A DNA stretch of 36,788 bases from Candidatus Peribacteria bacterium (GTDB taxonomy: Bacteria; Patescibacteriota; Gracilibacteria; UBA1369; UBA12463). The translations under genes and the position numbers were made by a program. Where the stretch lies: NCBI GenBank assembly GCA_943355055.1, contig CALREA010000009.1:1-36788 (forward strand), in the 5' to 3' direction. Shown piece after piece: positions 15,024 through 23,402 of the stretch (position 1 is its first letter; each line of letters opens with the position of its first letter). The notes under the pieces were generated by a model. That model made no database searches. It saw nothing but the letters and a program-made list of their open reading frames with translations, and was not told the origin of the DNA.

Positions 15024-17345
15024 ATGATTTCAACACTTTTCAGACGTGCTTTCACGGCTCTTTTGGCATTCTCTCTTTTACTTCCAAGTACCGGATTCGC
15101 GGCGGTTACGGGTTCAATTTCTGATGTGATGCCGGGGGATGTGACTACTTTTACACAGGCTGACCTGACGCAGTTTACGCCGAAGAGTCTCATTGATTCG
15201 CTCGTTAATTTAATCACTCAAGAGGTAGATTCACCTTCATTAAAATCATCCTCCGATGATGCCGCTACCGCGAAAAAACGTACGGGCCTTGCTGTTGATG
15301 TACTTACGGGCGGACCGTTTGGCTTAGGGATGCGCCTGGACGCTTCGCTTGGAGAGTTACAAAATTATTTTGTCGGAACGATTAATGATGTGCAGTGGAC
15401 CGCTTATCTCGATTTGGATGGAAAAAATTTGGAAAAAAAGACCTACGGTACTCACGAATACTATCTTCAAAAAACCGAGAATGGTGATAATGCGCTCTTA
15501 TCAAATGAGAAAAAATCATTGGCTCGTGTGAATCAGTTTTTCATCGGTGCCGATTCGGAAAAAAGTATAAAAATGTTTTTTGATACCCTCGATAAAGGCC
15601 AAGTCTTGAGCAAAAATAAAAACTATCAGGCGACGGCCGGTAGCGTAGGGACCGGATCTCTCCTGTCCGGCTATGTCGATCTCGGCTCGGCGCTCAAAGA
15701 AATAAAAGACGAAATGGAGAGTGGAAAAACTGCGAAGCAATCAATTTTTGATGTCGCGAATCATATGGGCTACGCCCTCGCACAGTTCACGGGAGGAGTG
15801 TCGATGTCGACCGTTGTAACCCGAGATTCCGCGCCAAAAGACAGCCTGTACATCCCGTCTCCATTTACCCCGTCACTTTATCAATACTCGACCGCCCAAC
15901 ATCCTCTTCTCTATGCCGAAGGATCGAATCTTGCTCAACTTGTGAAACAGGGGGAGTCGACGACAGGCACGAAAATCAGTGATGAGCTTGGTACTCCGGA
16001 GGCTATCGGTTTCGACTTCGAAAAGGACTTCCTGAATCTTTTCACCAAGGGATATTCGTTGACGGTGGAAAAAGGCAATGGAACATTTTTACCATCCTTC
16101 ACCTTCATGGCTGACATGAAAGGTAATGAGCCGGCTATGACCGAAACATTGAAAAAAATCTATACTGAGCTGACCACAACGAAATCGCCGGATGGTGTTG
16201 TCGTGAGCGGTTCTTCTCTCGGAGGACTGTATGATTTTTCCGTTACGTTTACACCCGATGATAACTTTTGGAATGAGTTTGAGGGAGTATTTCCACGCAT
16301 GTCCACTATGCTCACGCTTACGGTGAATCTGACGAATGATGGGGTGCTCGTGGTCTCTACCAAGCCAAATGTAATGACAAGTTACAAAACCGGTATGGAT
16401 GTAACGGAGTTTGGGGATGTGGCAAAACGTTCGGATGTCAGCATGCTTTTCTCGCTTAATTTCAATGAAATCACCACTATCGCCAAAGAGGCGGTACAGC
16501 AGTATTACACCAGTTTGGATGAGGAGAGTAAGCCATATGTCGACGTGACGGCGACGTTGAATGCCATTGATCAGATTTTTTCTCCTTGGCAACGCATCAG
16601 CGCTTCCGCTACATCGACCGATACTTCCGGATCGGCTACGGTGAAATTCTTTTTCGACCCGAGAATTTATGAAAGCGCTTATTGGGAAGGCGTTATGAAA
16701 TCGGCCAAGGTACTTGATGCTTCTTCGACGAAGTATGAACGCGTCACTTCAAAATTTAACGATGTACAGCCGGATCAGTGGTATGCGCATGATGTGAAGA
16801 ATCTCAAAGCTCGAGGTGTCGTGAAGGGATATTATGACAATTCTTTCAAGCCCGGGCAACTCGTTACTCGTATTGAGTTCCTTGCGATGTTGTACCGCGG
16901 TGTATACGGTGACGCCCCTTCAAGTTTCAGCATGGAGGGCGATACGTCAGGTGGTTCCGATATTGCTTTCAGTGATGTCGAGCCGTTTGAATGGTACTAT
17001 GATATGCTAGCCGATAGCTCGAAAAGGGGCTTGGTAAAGGGATATGCAGATAAATCTTTCAAACCGGGAGCTTTGATTTCCCGCTCCGAGGCGGTCGCGA
17101 TGATCGCACGATTCTACGAGTACAACAATGATACTGAATTCTTCGTGGATCTCCCTTGGCGCGATGATCGATCGTTTGGCGATGTTCCGGAGAACTCATG
17201 GTTTGGGCCGGCCGTTCACAACGCCTACAAACTCGGCATCGTGGATGGCACGGGAAAGGGTGACAAGTTCGAACCGGGAAGAAACCTCAACCGGGCCGAA
17301 GCGGCGAAGTTGATTAGTAGATTATTGAGGAAGAAGGTGGGATGA
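15024..17345 (+). CDS. Secreted surface protein with three C-terminal SLH domains
   Basis: 773 residues. A signal peptide (1-26, MISTLFRRAFTALLAFSLLL then PSTGFA) leads to a large domain (about 30-560). It is made of repeated alpha/beta units with long hydrophobic strands such as GTGSLLSGYVDLGSALKEIK, somewhat like DUF3352 proteins; this resemblance is weak. Three S-layer homology domains follow at about 578-628 (FNDVQPDQWYAHDVKNLKAR), 649-700 (FSDVEPFEWYYDMLADSSKR) and 718-770 (FGDVPENSWFGPAVHNAYKL), each with the F.DV...W and FKPG/FEPG...R.E motifs. SLH triplets dock to pyruvylated wall polysaccharide, so this protein is probably an S-layer or surface-anchored component. It overlaps the O-antigen-ligase-like gene tail to tail by 24 bp. 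Confidence 0.85.
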   Translation: MISTLFRRAFTALLAFSLLLPSTGFAAVTGSISDVMPGDVTTFTQADLTQFTPKSLIDSLVNLITQEVDSPSLKSSSDDAATAKKRTGLAVDVLTGGPFGLGMRLDASLGELQNYFVGTINDVQWTAYLDLDGKNLEKKTYGTHEYYLQKTENGDNALLSNEKKSLARVNQFFIGADSEKSIKMFFDTLDKGQVLSKNKNYQATAGSVGTGSLLSGYVDLGSALKEIKDEMESGKTAKQSIFDVANHMGYALAQFTGGVSMSTVVTRDSAPKDSLYIPSPFTPSLYQYSTAQHPLLYAEGSNLAQLVKQGESTTGTKISDELGTPEAIGFDFEKDFLNLFTKGYSLTVEKGNGTFLPSFTFMADMKGNEPAMTETLKKIYTELTTTKSPDGVVVSGSSLGGLYDFSVTFTPDDNFWNEFEGVFPRMSTMLTLTVNLTNDGVLVVSTKPNVMTSYKTGMDVTEFGDVAKRSDVSMLFSLNFNEITTIAKEAVQQYYTSLDEESKPYVDVTATLNAIDQIFSPWQRISASATSTDTSGSATVKFFFDPRIYESAYWEGVMKSAKVLDASSTKYERVTSKFNDVQPDQWYAHDVKNLKARGVVKGYYDNSFKPGQLVTRIEFLAMLYRGVYGDAPSSFSMEGDTSGGSDIAFSDVEPFEWYYDMLADSSKRGLVKGYADKSFKPGALISRSEAVAMIARFYEYNNDTEFFVDLPWRDDRSFGDVPENSWFGPAVHNAYKLGIVDGTGKGDKFEPGRNLNRAEAAKLISRLLRKKVG

Positions 17346-19181
17346 ACGAAGCGCCCTTTGTATTTTCAGGGCAAGTTTCCTGTCCCCCAATGTCTTCGCG
17401 AGAGCGACGCCGTCACGCGCATTCGATGTTTGCGCGGTGTAGTGAATGTTCGCTTTTACTTTTGCGGGATACGCGCGCAGTAATTTCAGCGCCTGGTCTT
17501 TTGTATCGGCGTACATTCCGGTATCGGTCATATTCTTGACTGTGGCGACGCGGAAGTAATCTCGATAGAAATTAAAGAAGTTTGACGGGTCTGCCTGAAT
17601 GGCATTTTCGTAGTACCGTAGCGCTTCTTTGCCGTTTTTATTCTTCTCGGCGATCTGTCCGAGCATACTCCATGCAAAGGCATCGTATGGATTTTTACGC
17701 ACCTGCACGCGCGCGTATTTTTCCGCTAACGGAAGGTTATTTTTTTTCATGGCATCACCCGACATTTCGAGAAAATAATTACGTGAAAACTGCATCTGTT
17801 CAAAGTGCTTCGTATAGGAGGAATAAGCCTCGTATCCTATTGAAGTGGTGGTGATACAAATCATGATTGCCACTATTCCTGAAAATAACGTTATTCCATG
17901 CTTATTACCGGCTTTTTGTGGCCATTTTTTGGCATATATATTTGTCGCGGCTACTCCCAAAATAATCCAAAAAACCATCTGATTCGTCATGAAATTCATA
18001 TTGTAATCGGCGAGCGAGTGGATGAGCGGACCGGAGAGCGAAAGCAATAAAACTCTTTCTGTCGTGACTGCGCATTCTTCACGTGAAGACTGTTTTTCCT
18101 TTTTGAGTGCAGGGCCGATGACTGTACCTATGAGAATTATAAAAAATATAAGCGCGGGAATGCCTTCCTCAAGCCCTATTTTCAAGTACCAGTTGTGCGG
18201 ATGATCGGAGATGGCGAGAAAATCCTTCTGAATTTTCGGATAGATAAACCGGAATGAAAACGGGCCACTCCCTAATATCGGATGCTGACGCATGAGCTGA
18301 ATCGCTCCCTCCATGAAATCAAATCGCTCCTGAAACGATGTCTGCTGCTCTGTTCCGGCGAAGGTCGCTTTTTTCAAAAATGAATTTGTTTCGTGACTAT
18401 TCACTATCGGTCGTAGCGCATGAATACCTCCCGTCAGAAGCAACGTACCGCATACTACGATGAAACATGTTTTTATTTGTTGAATAAATATTTTTTTACT
18501 ATTAAAATTGAATAGTGATTTTCGTTGTATGAAAGCCAAAATAACCAACTGCGTACAAAGGACGAGAAAAGCGGCACGAGAGAATGTGAGCAAAAGGGCT
18601 GAGAAAAGAATCGTCAGTGACAGTATTTTTATTATATTTTTTTTGAGAATGAGTCCTAGCGGCCAGACTGCGAGCAGGAAGGTGGCGAAGGCATTCGGCC
18701 AGTAGCTTGACGTCAGCCCTGAAACAAAAAATGGCCCGGCAATGCGACTTTCCGGACGATAGAGATATTGTGCGATTCCGAAAAGTGCGCTTGCTACACC
18801 GAGCGCGAGCATTATTTTGAGGAGATTTTTTTGCTCTTCTTCCCTCCACGTCTGCACGATGAAAAAAATTCCAATCCCGGAAATCATCATCGCTACCTCA
18901 CTCCATCCGAAGTTCTGAATGGGGGAGGATACTTTCGCAACGACGAACCAGAGTGCCAGCAATATGGCGCTTAGCCTTACTCCATTTGCTAAGGACCATT
19001 TCTTTTTCCAATCGAACTCGCATGCCGAAAGCTCCTTCCAACTCAAAAAAAGAAGCACCACTAAAAGTCCACCCAGACCATAAATCAGTGTTCCATGCAA
19101 GGCGGTATCAACCTTGTTCCAGCCTTGAGGCAGGAGGGTTAACCCTAAAAATAAAGCTAAAATGATACTTCTGAGCGACAT
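17322..19181 (-). CDS. O-antigen ligase-like (Wzy_C) membrane protein with C-terminal TPRs
   Basis: 619 residues from the ATG at 19181, which gives a clean hydrophobic start (MSLRSIILALFLGLTLLPQG). About ten or more membrane helices span 1-460. The Wzy_C signature lies near 300-345: a periplasm-type loop with RFDFMEGAIQLMRQHPILGS, GPFSFRFIYPK and SDHPHNWYLKIGLEEGIPAL, where the conserved Arg and His residues act in glycan transfer or polymerisation. The last 150 residues are soluble TPR repeats (PLAEKYARVQVRKNPYDAFA, EALRYYENAIQADPSNFFNF). Family members ligate or polymerise glycans on lipid carriers; surface polysaccharide or S-layer glycoprotein assembly is inferred from the SLH neighbours. 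A 37-bp gap separates it from divergent guaA. Confidence 0.83.
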   Translation of the reverse strand: MSLRSIILALFLGLTLLPQGWNKVDTALHGTLIYGLGGLLVVLLFLSWKELSACEFDWKKKWSLANGVRLSAILLALWFVVAKVSSPIQNFGWSEVAMMISGIGIFFIVQTWREEEQKNLLKIMLALGVASALFGIAQYLYRPESRIAGPFFVSGLTSSYWPNAFATFLLAVWPLGLILKKNIIKILSLTILFSALLLTFSRAAFLVLCTQLVILAFIQRKSLFNFNSKKIFIQQIKTCFIVVCGTLLLTGGIHALRPIVNSHETNSFLKKATFAGTEQQTSFQERFDFMEGAIQLMRQHPILGSGPFSFRFIYPKIQKDFLAISDHPHNWYLKIGLEEGIPALIFFIILIGTVIGPALKKEKQSSREECAVTTERVLLLSLSGPLIHSLADYNMNFMTNQMVFWIILGVAATNIYAKKWPQKAGNKHGITLFSGIVAIMICITTTSIGYEAYSSYTKHFEQMQFSRNYFLEMSGDAMKKNNLPLAEKYARVQVRKNPYDAFAWSMLGQIAEKNKNGKEALRYYENAIQADPSNFFNFYRDYFRVATVKNMTDTGMYADTKDQALKLLRAYPAKVKANIHYTAQTSNARDGVALAKTLGDRKLALKIQRALRSSHLLPQ

Positions 19182-19190
19182 TCTGGACTT

Positions 19191-19199
19191 ATAGTACCA
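19191..19199 (-). promoter_or_regulatory. Extended -10 promoter of the O-antigen-ligase-like gene
   Basis: Minus strand: TGGTACTAT (19199-19191), an extended -10 element (TG-n-TACTAT) nine nucleotides before the ATG at 19181. No -35 box is visible. It sits inside the 37-bp gap to guaA, so the two divergent promoters nearly touch and RNA polymerase binding is likely to be mutually exclusive. Confidence 0.35.
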
Positions 19200-19204
19200 T
19201 AGTG

Positions 19205-19210
19205 TATAAT
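19205..19210 (+). promoter_or_regulatory. -10 box of guaA, predicted leaderless
   Basis: Consensus TATAAT eight nucleotides before the ATG at 19219. There is no good -35 hexamer. No room exists for a normal leader or Shine-Dalgarno sequence. Confidence 0.45.
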
Positions 19211-19218
19211 GCACCCAT

Positions 19219-21021
19219 ATGGATAAGATTGCGGTGTTAGATTTTGGAGGACAGTATGCACATTTGATCGCGAACAGGATTCGTCGACTGGGTGTGTATA
19301 GTGAGATTTTTGATGCCGATACCGATGCAGTGAAGCTGCGATTTCACAAAGGAATTATTTTCTCAGGTGGTCCCAATAGTGTCTATGAGAAGGGCGCGCC
19401 GACGTGCGATCCTGGGATTTTTAAGCTGAATATTCCTGTTCTTGGTATCTGCTATGGTCATCAGCTGATGGCTCATCTCCTCGGTGGCAAGGTCAAGTCC
19501 GGCGGCGTGAAGGAGTACGGCCGTGCAAAAATAGATATTTCCCGCAACGTTGGCGTGCTGAAATTCATGGGCGACGAGCAGGAGGTCTGGATGAGCCACG
19601 GTGATGAGGTGACGCAGCTTCCGATTGGCATGGAGGTGATTGCCTCTACGGAAGGCTGCAAAACGGCTGCCATAGCCGATGAATATCGGAAATTCTTTGG
19701 GGTACAATTTCACCTGGAGGTTACCCACACGCCGAATGGTCAGAAGATGTTGGAAAATTTCGTCGATGTTTGCGCCGCGGAGAAAGAGTGGAATTTGAAG
19801 GAATACATCGAGCAGTTGAAAATGAATATTCAGAAAGAAGTAAAAAATCGAAATGTCTTCATGCTGGTAAGTGGCGGAGTTGATTCGTCGGTGGCGTTTG
19901 CGCTGTTAGAAAAAACTCTGGGTATTAACAATGTATATGGATTATTTGTGGATACCGGATTAATGCGAGAGAATGAGGCAAAAGAGGTCAAAGATTCCAT
20001 GGAAAAAGCCGGATTCAAGAACTTACACATCGAGGATGCCAGCGCGGATTTCTTCAAGGCATTAAAGGGAATTACTTCTCCAGAAAAAAAGCGCACGATT
20101 ATTGGAGATACATTCCTGGAAGTTCAGAAACGTGTCTTGAAAAAGATGAAATTGAATACGAAAGACTGGATGCTGGGGCAGGGTACGATTTATCCTGATA
20201 CGATTGAGACGGGTGGAACGAAACATTCCGCGAAGATCAAGACGCATCATAACAGAGTGCCGCAGATCGAGGAGATGATCAAGAAAGGGCTTGTAATAGA
20301 GCCTTTGAAGGAGTTTTATAAAGATGAGGTTCGCATGATTGGTGAGAAAATCGGCATGGAAAAAAGTCTCATTTGGAGACATCCATTCCCTGGTCCGGGC
20401 TTGGGCGTGCGCGTGTTGTGTGCCAAAAAGGCTGAGTTACCAACTACATGGAAGGCTACGGAGAAAAAAATGAATGAGGTATTGAAAAAAGATAAACTCA
20501 AGGCGTACATGCTGCCGGTGCAAAGTGTTGGTGTGCAGGGCGATAGCCGTTCGTACAAAAATCCTGTCGTACTTACCGGAGAGGCAGATTGGGAAAAATT
20601 GGCTCACATATCGACTCGATTGACCAATCAGTTTTCCGCCGTGAATCGCGTTGTATTGTCGGTTACCCCTGAAGAAATTTCTAAAGTTGAATTTTCCGGA
20701 GCGTGTTATATGGTGCCCGAGCGTGTGAAATTATTGCAGCGTGCCGATGCCGTGGTAAAAGATTTCTGCGTGAAAAAGGGGATACATAGTGCTATTTGGC
20801 AATTCCCTGTTATCCTGATTCCTGTGCGGATAAATGGCCGTGTCGGTGAAACGGTGGTACTGCGTCCTGTCTGCTCCGAAGAGGCGATGACCGCAAATTT
20901 CTACGAAATGGATTTTGCACTGTTGCGAAAATTGAGTGATCAATTAATGGCAACCAAGGGTGTGAGTGCGGTCCTCTATGATATTACGCATAAGCCACCG
21001 GGAACGATTGAGTGGGAGTAA
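19219..21021 (+). CDS. guaA: GMP synthase (glutamine-hydrolysing)
   Basis: 600 residues. The N-terminal class I amidotransferase domain has the Cys78 nucleophile in GICYGHQL and His165/Glu167 in FGVQFHLEVTHT (the usual Pro of FHPE is Leu). The synthetase domain carries the ATP pyrophosphatase loop SGGVDSS (218-224) and GQGTIYPDTIE. The C-terminal dimerisation domain ends IRPVCSEEAM-like and DITHKPPGTIEWE. It converts XMP, glutamine and ATP to GMP. At 600 residues it is about 75 longer than E. coli GuaA; the extra length is in the C-terminal half (about 430-540, around RLTNQFSAVNRVVLSVTPEE), reminiscent of the longer eukaryote-type enzymes. The start is fixed by the MDKIAVLDFGGQYAHLI pattern. 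Confidence 0.96.
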   Translation: MDKIAVLDFGGQYAHLIANRIRRLGVYSEIFDADTDAVKLRFHKGIIFSGGPNSVYEKGAPTCDPGIFKLNIPVLGICYGHQLMAHLLGGKVKSGGVKEYGRAKIDISRNVGVLKFMGDEQEVWMSHGDEVTQLPIGMEVIASTEGCKTAAIADEYRKFFGVQFHLEVTHTPNGQKMLENFVDVCAAEKEWNLKEYIEQLKMNIQKEVKNRNVFMLVSGGVDSSVAFALLEKTLGINNVYGLFVDTGLMRENEAKEVKDSMEKAGFKNLHIEDASADFFKALKGITSPEKKRTIIGDTFLEVQKRVLKKMKLNTKDWMLGQGTIYPDTIETGGTKHSAKIKTHHNRVPQIEEMIKKGLVIEPLKEFYKDEVRMIGEKIGMEKSLIWRHPFPGPGLGVRVLCAKKAELPTTWKATEKKMNEVLKKDKLKAYMLPVQSVGVQGDSRSYKNPVVLTGEADWEKLAHISTRLTNQFSAVNRVVLSVTPEEISKVEFSGACYMVPERVKLLQRADAVVKDFCVKKGIHSAIWQFPVILIPVRINGRVGETVVLRPVCSEEAMTANFYEMDFALLRKLSDQLMATKGVSAVLYDITHKPPGTIEWE

Positions 21022-21488
21022 AAATTATTATTTTCTTTCTTATCATTCTCTTCAGTGTTAAAAAAATATTTATCGTTCTTTCCGTTTTAGCTAATGCGGC
21101 ATTTTTTCTACTTTTTGTAGGTTATTTCTATATGCACTTTTTCGACTATACTATTACAAATGATGCTTTGACGAATCGGGTGCCATGGTTATGTCAGCAG
21201 ATGCAGAGCACCTCCCCTTTGTGCAATTTCATAAGAGAGAAACCAGTTGCGCCAAATGAATCTGATATAATAGTTCAATATAATTGCGAACAAAGCGGTG
21301 TTTCATTCGACGGTAAGGCATGTACATGTCCTTTTGAGGCGCAGCTCGGTCAGACATCCGAAAGTATGTATAACAAAATCAACGGTCAGTGCCAAACAAC
21401 CGCGGGGGGACCGGGCGGGAATCTAGGGGTCACCATGAATCAATGCATCGGCTTGAGGTTGGCGCTTGATGAGTGTAAGAAGAAATAA
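21012..21488 (+). CDS. Small membrane-anchored Cys-containing protein (unknown)
   Basis: Up to 158 residues from a GTG at 21012 that overlaps the guaA stop by 10 bases; the start is uncertain because the only in-frame ATG comes after the hydrophobic region (21132). The first 42 residues are one or two hydrophobic segments (IIIFFLIILFSV, IFIVLSVLANAAFFLLFVGY). The remainder is a short extracellular part with seven or so cysteines (WLCQQMQ, PLCNF, YNCEQ, ACTCPF, GQCQTT, QCIGL, DECKKK), probably disulphide-bonded. No family recognised. The overlap suggests translational coupling to guaA, but a functional link is not evident. Confidence 0.55.
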   Translation: MGVKIIIFFLIILFSVKKIFIVLSVLANAAFFLLFVGYFYMHFFDYTITNDALTNRVPWLCQQMQSTSPLCNFIREKPVAPNESDIIVQYNCEQSGVSFDGKACTCPFEAQLGQTSESMYNKINGQCQTTAGGPGGNLGVTMNQCIGLRLALDECKKK

Positions 21489-21552
21489 CCTCGTGGGTCA
21501 GTTGAAATTCGACCATTTTTTTGACTTTTCCGCTTTCGCTGTTCTAATCTGT

Positions 21553-21570
21553 AATTTCGGCGCCGAAATT
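21553..21570. terminator. 18-bp perfect palindrome between two convergent genes
   Basis: AATTTCGGCGCCGAAATT is a perfect 18-bp palindrome in the 175-bp gap between the small membrane protein gene (ends 21488) and the GNAT gene (ends 21664). As RNA it would fold to a 7-bp stem with a 4-nt loop on either strand. Short T-rich stretches flank it (TTTC after it on the plus strand). Its placement fits a bidirectional terminator, though no long U tract follows; an operator is the alternative. The rest of the gap is A/T-rich without a visible gene. Confidence 0.4.
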
Positions 21571-21663
21571 TTCAGCTTCAAAAATGCCTATTTTAGGGAA
21601 ATAATATGATTATGAATTAATATACAAAATTCACAAGTACCCAAAACCAAGCATTAAATATCC

Positions 21664-22353
21664 CTATTCGGGTTTCCCATCCCAAGGCACCATGCGCACC
21701 ATGTTATGCAATTCTCCTATATACAAAAAAGCCGTCCATCCATCCTCACTATCTTTATCCTTCCTCGATTTAATGTACTCATCTGGAGCGCCATGAATTC
21801 TTAAATACCTCTCAAAGCCGATCTCTTTCCAGCCATCTTTACGATGTAATTTCTTTATAGCATCATTTTGTGTCGCAGCTAGAATTGATACATCCCCATA
21901 TTTTTCCCTAAGGTTGGCGATTGCCTGTTCTCTTACTATTTTATAAATGCCCTGACCCTGCACTTCAGGAATAGTTAGAGCCTTACCAATCTCAAAAACT
22001 TTTCCTACTATAAGATCGTCTTGAGCAGCCCAAGTTATCTCCATCACTCTCACCATTCCTACAACCTTATCGTTCTTTCTGGCGATGGTCATATCACCTC
22101 TATTCAGAGCTCCATGCAGATCCTCCATGAGATGCGCACGCCTTTCCTTTTTCCGCTGATCCTCGGCAAGCTCACTTTCTGCCGAATTTTCTTCTAGAAC
22201 GCCACCAACGAGTTGTCGGGTCTCTGAAATTGGGGCATCGACCGGCTTGTCCATTTCCTGAAACCAAATATCCACTAACTCATCTAACTCTCCTGGCTTG
22301 AGATCTTCTTTAACTTCATTCCCGCCAATAATTTCTATGTCTTCTCGGGGCAT
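21664..22353 (-). CDS. GNAT-family N-acetyltransferase-like protein
   Basis: 229 residues. An acidic N-terminal extension (1-75) precedes a GNAT fold. Strand/helix elements are MTIARKNDKVVGMVRVMEI, the acetyl-CoA-binding motif A region IGKALTIPEVQGQGIYKIVR (Q-G-Q-G-I-Y in place of the common R/Q-x-x-G-x-G/A) and the motif B tail NDAIKKLHRKDGWKEIGFER. Substrate cannot be deduced. It has its own promoter, is downstream of and co-oriented with murI across 85 bp, and ends in TAG. Confidence 0.72.
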   Translation of the reverse strand: MPREDIEIIGGNEVKEDLKPGELDELVDIWFQEMDKPVDAPISETRQLVGGVLEENSAESELAEDQRKKERRAHLMEDLHGALNRGDMTIARKNDKVVGMVRVMEITWAAQDDLIVGKVFEIGKALTIPEVQGQGIYKIVREQAIANLREKYGDVSILAATQNDAIKKLHRKDGWKEIGFERYLRIHGAPDEYIKSRKDKDSEDGWTAFLYIGELHNMVRMVPWDGKPE

Positions 22354-22376
22354 TATTACATTTATTAATGTTCCTC

Positions 22377-22405
22377 ATTATAGCATAAATAAGCGGAATA
22401 GTAAA
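22377..22405 (-). promoter_or_regulatory. Promoter of the GNAT gene
   Basis: Minus strand: TTTACT (22405-22400), a 17-nt spacer and TATAAT (22382-22377), preceded by TG to make an extended -10 (TGCTATAAT). The start near 22370 gives a leader of about 17 nt before the ATG at 22353. Confidence 0.6.
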
Positions 22406-22438
22406 ATATTTCCTCTTAAAAAGGAGCTGTGCCAAATA

Positions 22439-23302
22439 CTAAAGCTTCACTATCTCCGCAATAACTCTCTCTCCTAAAAACTTCTGCGCAAACTCGCTAA
22501 ATCGTTCGGGGGCGTCGGTGCAGGTGAAGGTGACGGTGCCGAGTTTTGCAGATGCGGAACTATTGGTGGTGTCAGAGCTTTTGGTAAGTTGGGACTCGAT
22601 CTCGGGATGTCGATTGAGGTAATCGGCGAGGGAGTCGGCGACGGCGGTGGAGGAGTCTAATACGTGGACGCGGGTGCCCATGATGTCTTCGAAGACGTCG
22701 TGCATGATGGGGTAGTGCGTGCAGCCGAGGATGAGTGTGTCGGGGGCGAAGTCCTTGATGGGGGCGAGGTATTTTTTCAGAATAGAGCGAGCTTCGGGTT
22801 TGTGGTGCCAGCCCTCCTCGATGAGCGGAACGAGAAGCGGACATGCTTGGCCGAGAGTTTTGATATTAGGGTCTAATTTGTGAAGTTCTTTTTCGTAGGC
22901 TTTTGAGTTGATAGTGGCGCGGGTTCCGACGATGGCGATACGTTTGTTTTTAGTGATTTTGATGGCTTTTTCGGCGACGGGGATGATGACGCCGAGGACT
23001 TTTTTGTCCGCAAGGGATGCTACGCTATCTGTTACGTTTGGAGTTCTAAGATACTTCTCTTGTAAACAGGGAAGCGCCACTGCCGAGGCGGTGTTGCAGG
23101 CGAAGATAGTAAGAGGAATATTTTTTTTGAAAAAAAAATGAAGGGCTTCTTCGGAAAATTCGCGAATTGTTTCCGGTGAACGAGAGCCATACGGCACACG
23201 GAGATTGTCTCCGAGATATAAATAGTCATACTGAGGGAGTCGTTTGCGGAGCGCCTTCAAGACCGTGAGTCCACCATAGCCTGAGTCGAACAATCCAATC
23301 AT
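22439..23302 (-). CDS. murI: Glutamate racemase
   Basis: 287 residues from the ATG at 23302 (MIGLFDSGYGGLTVLKALRK), chosen because the family begins exactly there and because the promoter places transcription at this codon. The two catalytic cysteines are in FACNTASA (Cys69) and ILGCTHYP (Cys194), and DSGYGG plus YLGDNLRVPYG form the substrate-binding region. It makes D-glutamate from L-glutamate for peptidoglycan. Together with the Ddl fusion further right it implies that the organism makes its own peptidoglycan stem peptides. Ends in TAG. Confidence 0.95.
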   Translation of the reverse strand: MIGLFDSGYGGLTVLKALRKRLPQYDYLYLGDNLRVPYGSRSPETIREFSEEALHFFFKKNIPLTIFACNTASAVALPCLQEKYLRTPNVTDSVASLADKKVLGVIIPVAEKAIKITKNKRIAIVGTRATINSKAYEKELHKLDPNIKTLGQACPLLVPLIEEGWHHKPEARSILKKYLAPIKDFAPDTLILGCTHYPIMHDVFEDIMGTRVHVLDSSTAVADSLADYLNRHPEIESQLTKSSDTTNSSASAKLGTVTFTCTDAPERFSEFAQKFLGERVIAEIVKL

Positions 23303-23310
23303 ATGGCCGA

Positions 23311-23339
23311 ATAATGGCATATGGAAGGGAGGAATGCAA
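23311..23339 (-). promoter_or_regulatory. Promoter of murI, predicted leaderless
   Basis: Minus strand: TTGCAT (23339-23334), a 17-nt spacer and CATTAT (23316-23311), then eight nucleotides and the ATG at 23302. The longer frame start at 23320 lies between the two boxes and so cannot be translated from this promoter. Confidence 0.5.
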
Positions 23340-23390
23340 TCAGATGGGATCGGGAGACAAATACACTCGCTGAAAGGCGAGCGTATGGGT

Positions 23391-23396
23391 TATAAT
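23391..23396 (+). promoter_or_regulatory. -10 box of the first DUF881 gene, predicted leaderless
   Basis: Consensus TATAAT exactly six nucleotides before the ATG at 23403, the tightest example of the leaderless arrangement. A small inverted repeat (CTCGC/GCGAG, 23367-23382) lies where the -35 box would be, so activation or repression through that site is possible. Confidence 0.5.
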
Positions 23397-23402
23397 TGTG
23401 CT

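Noticed and set aside
22572-22844. A His/Arg-rich minus-strand frame in the murI region.
   Set aside because: It is a shifted frame of murI; the murI frame carries both catalytic cysteines.
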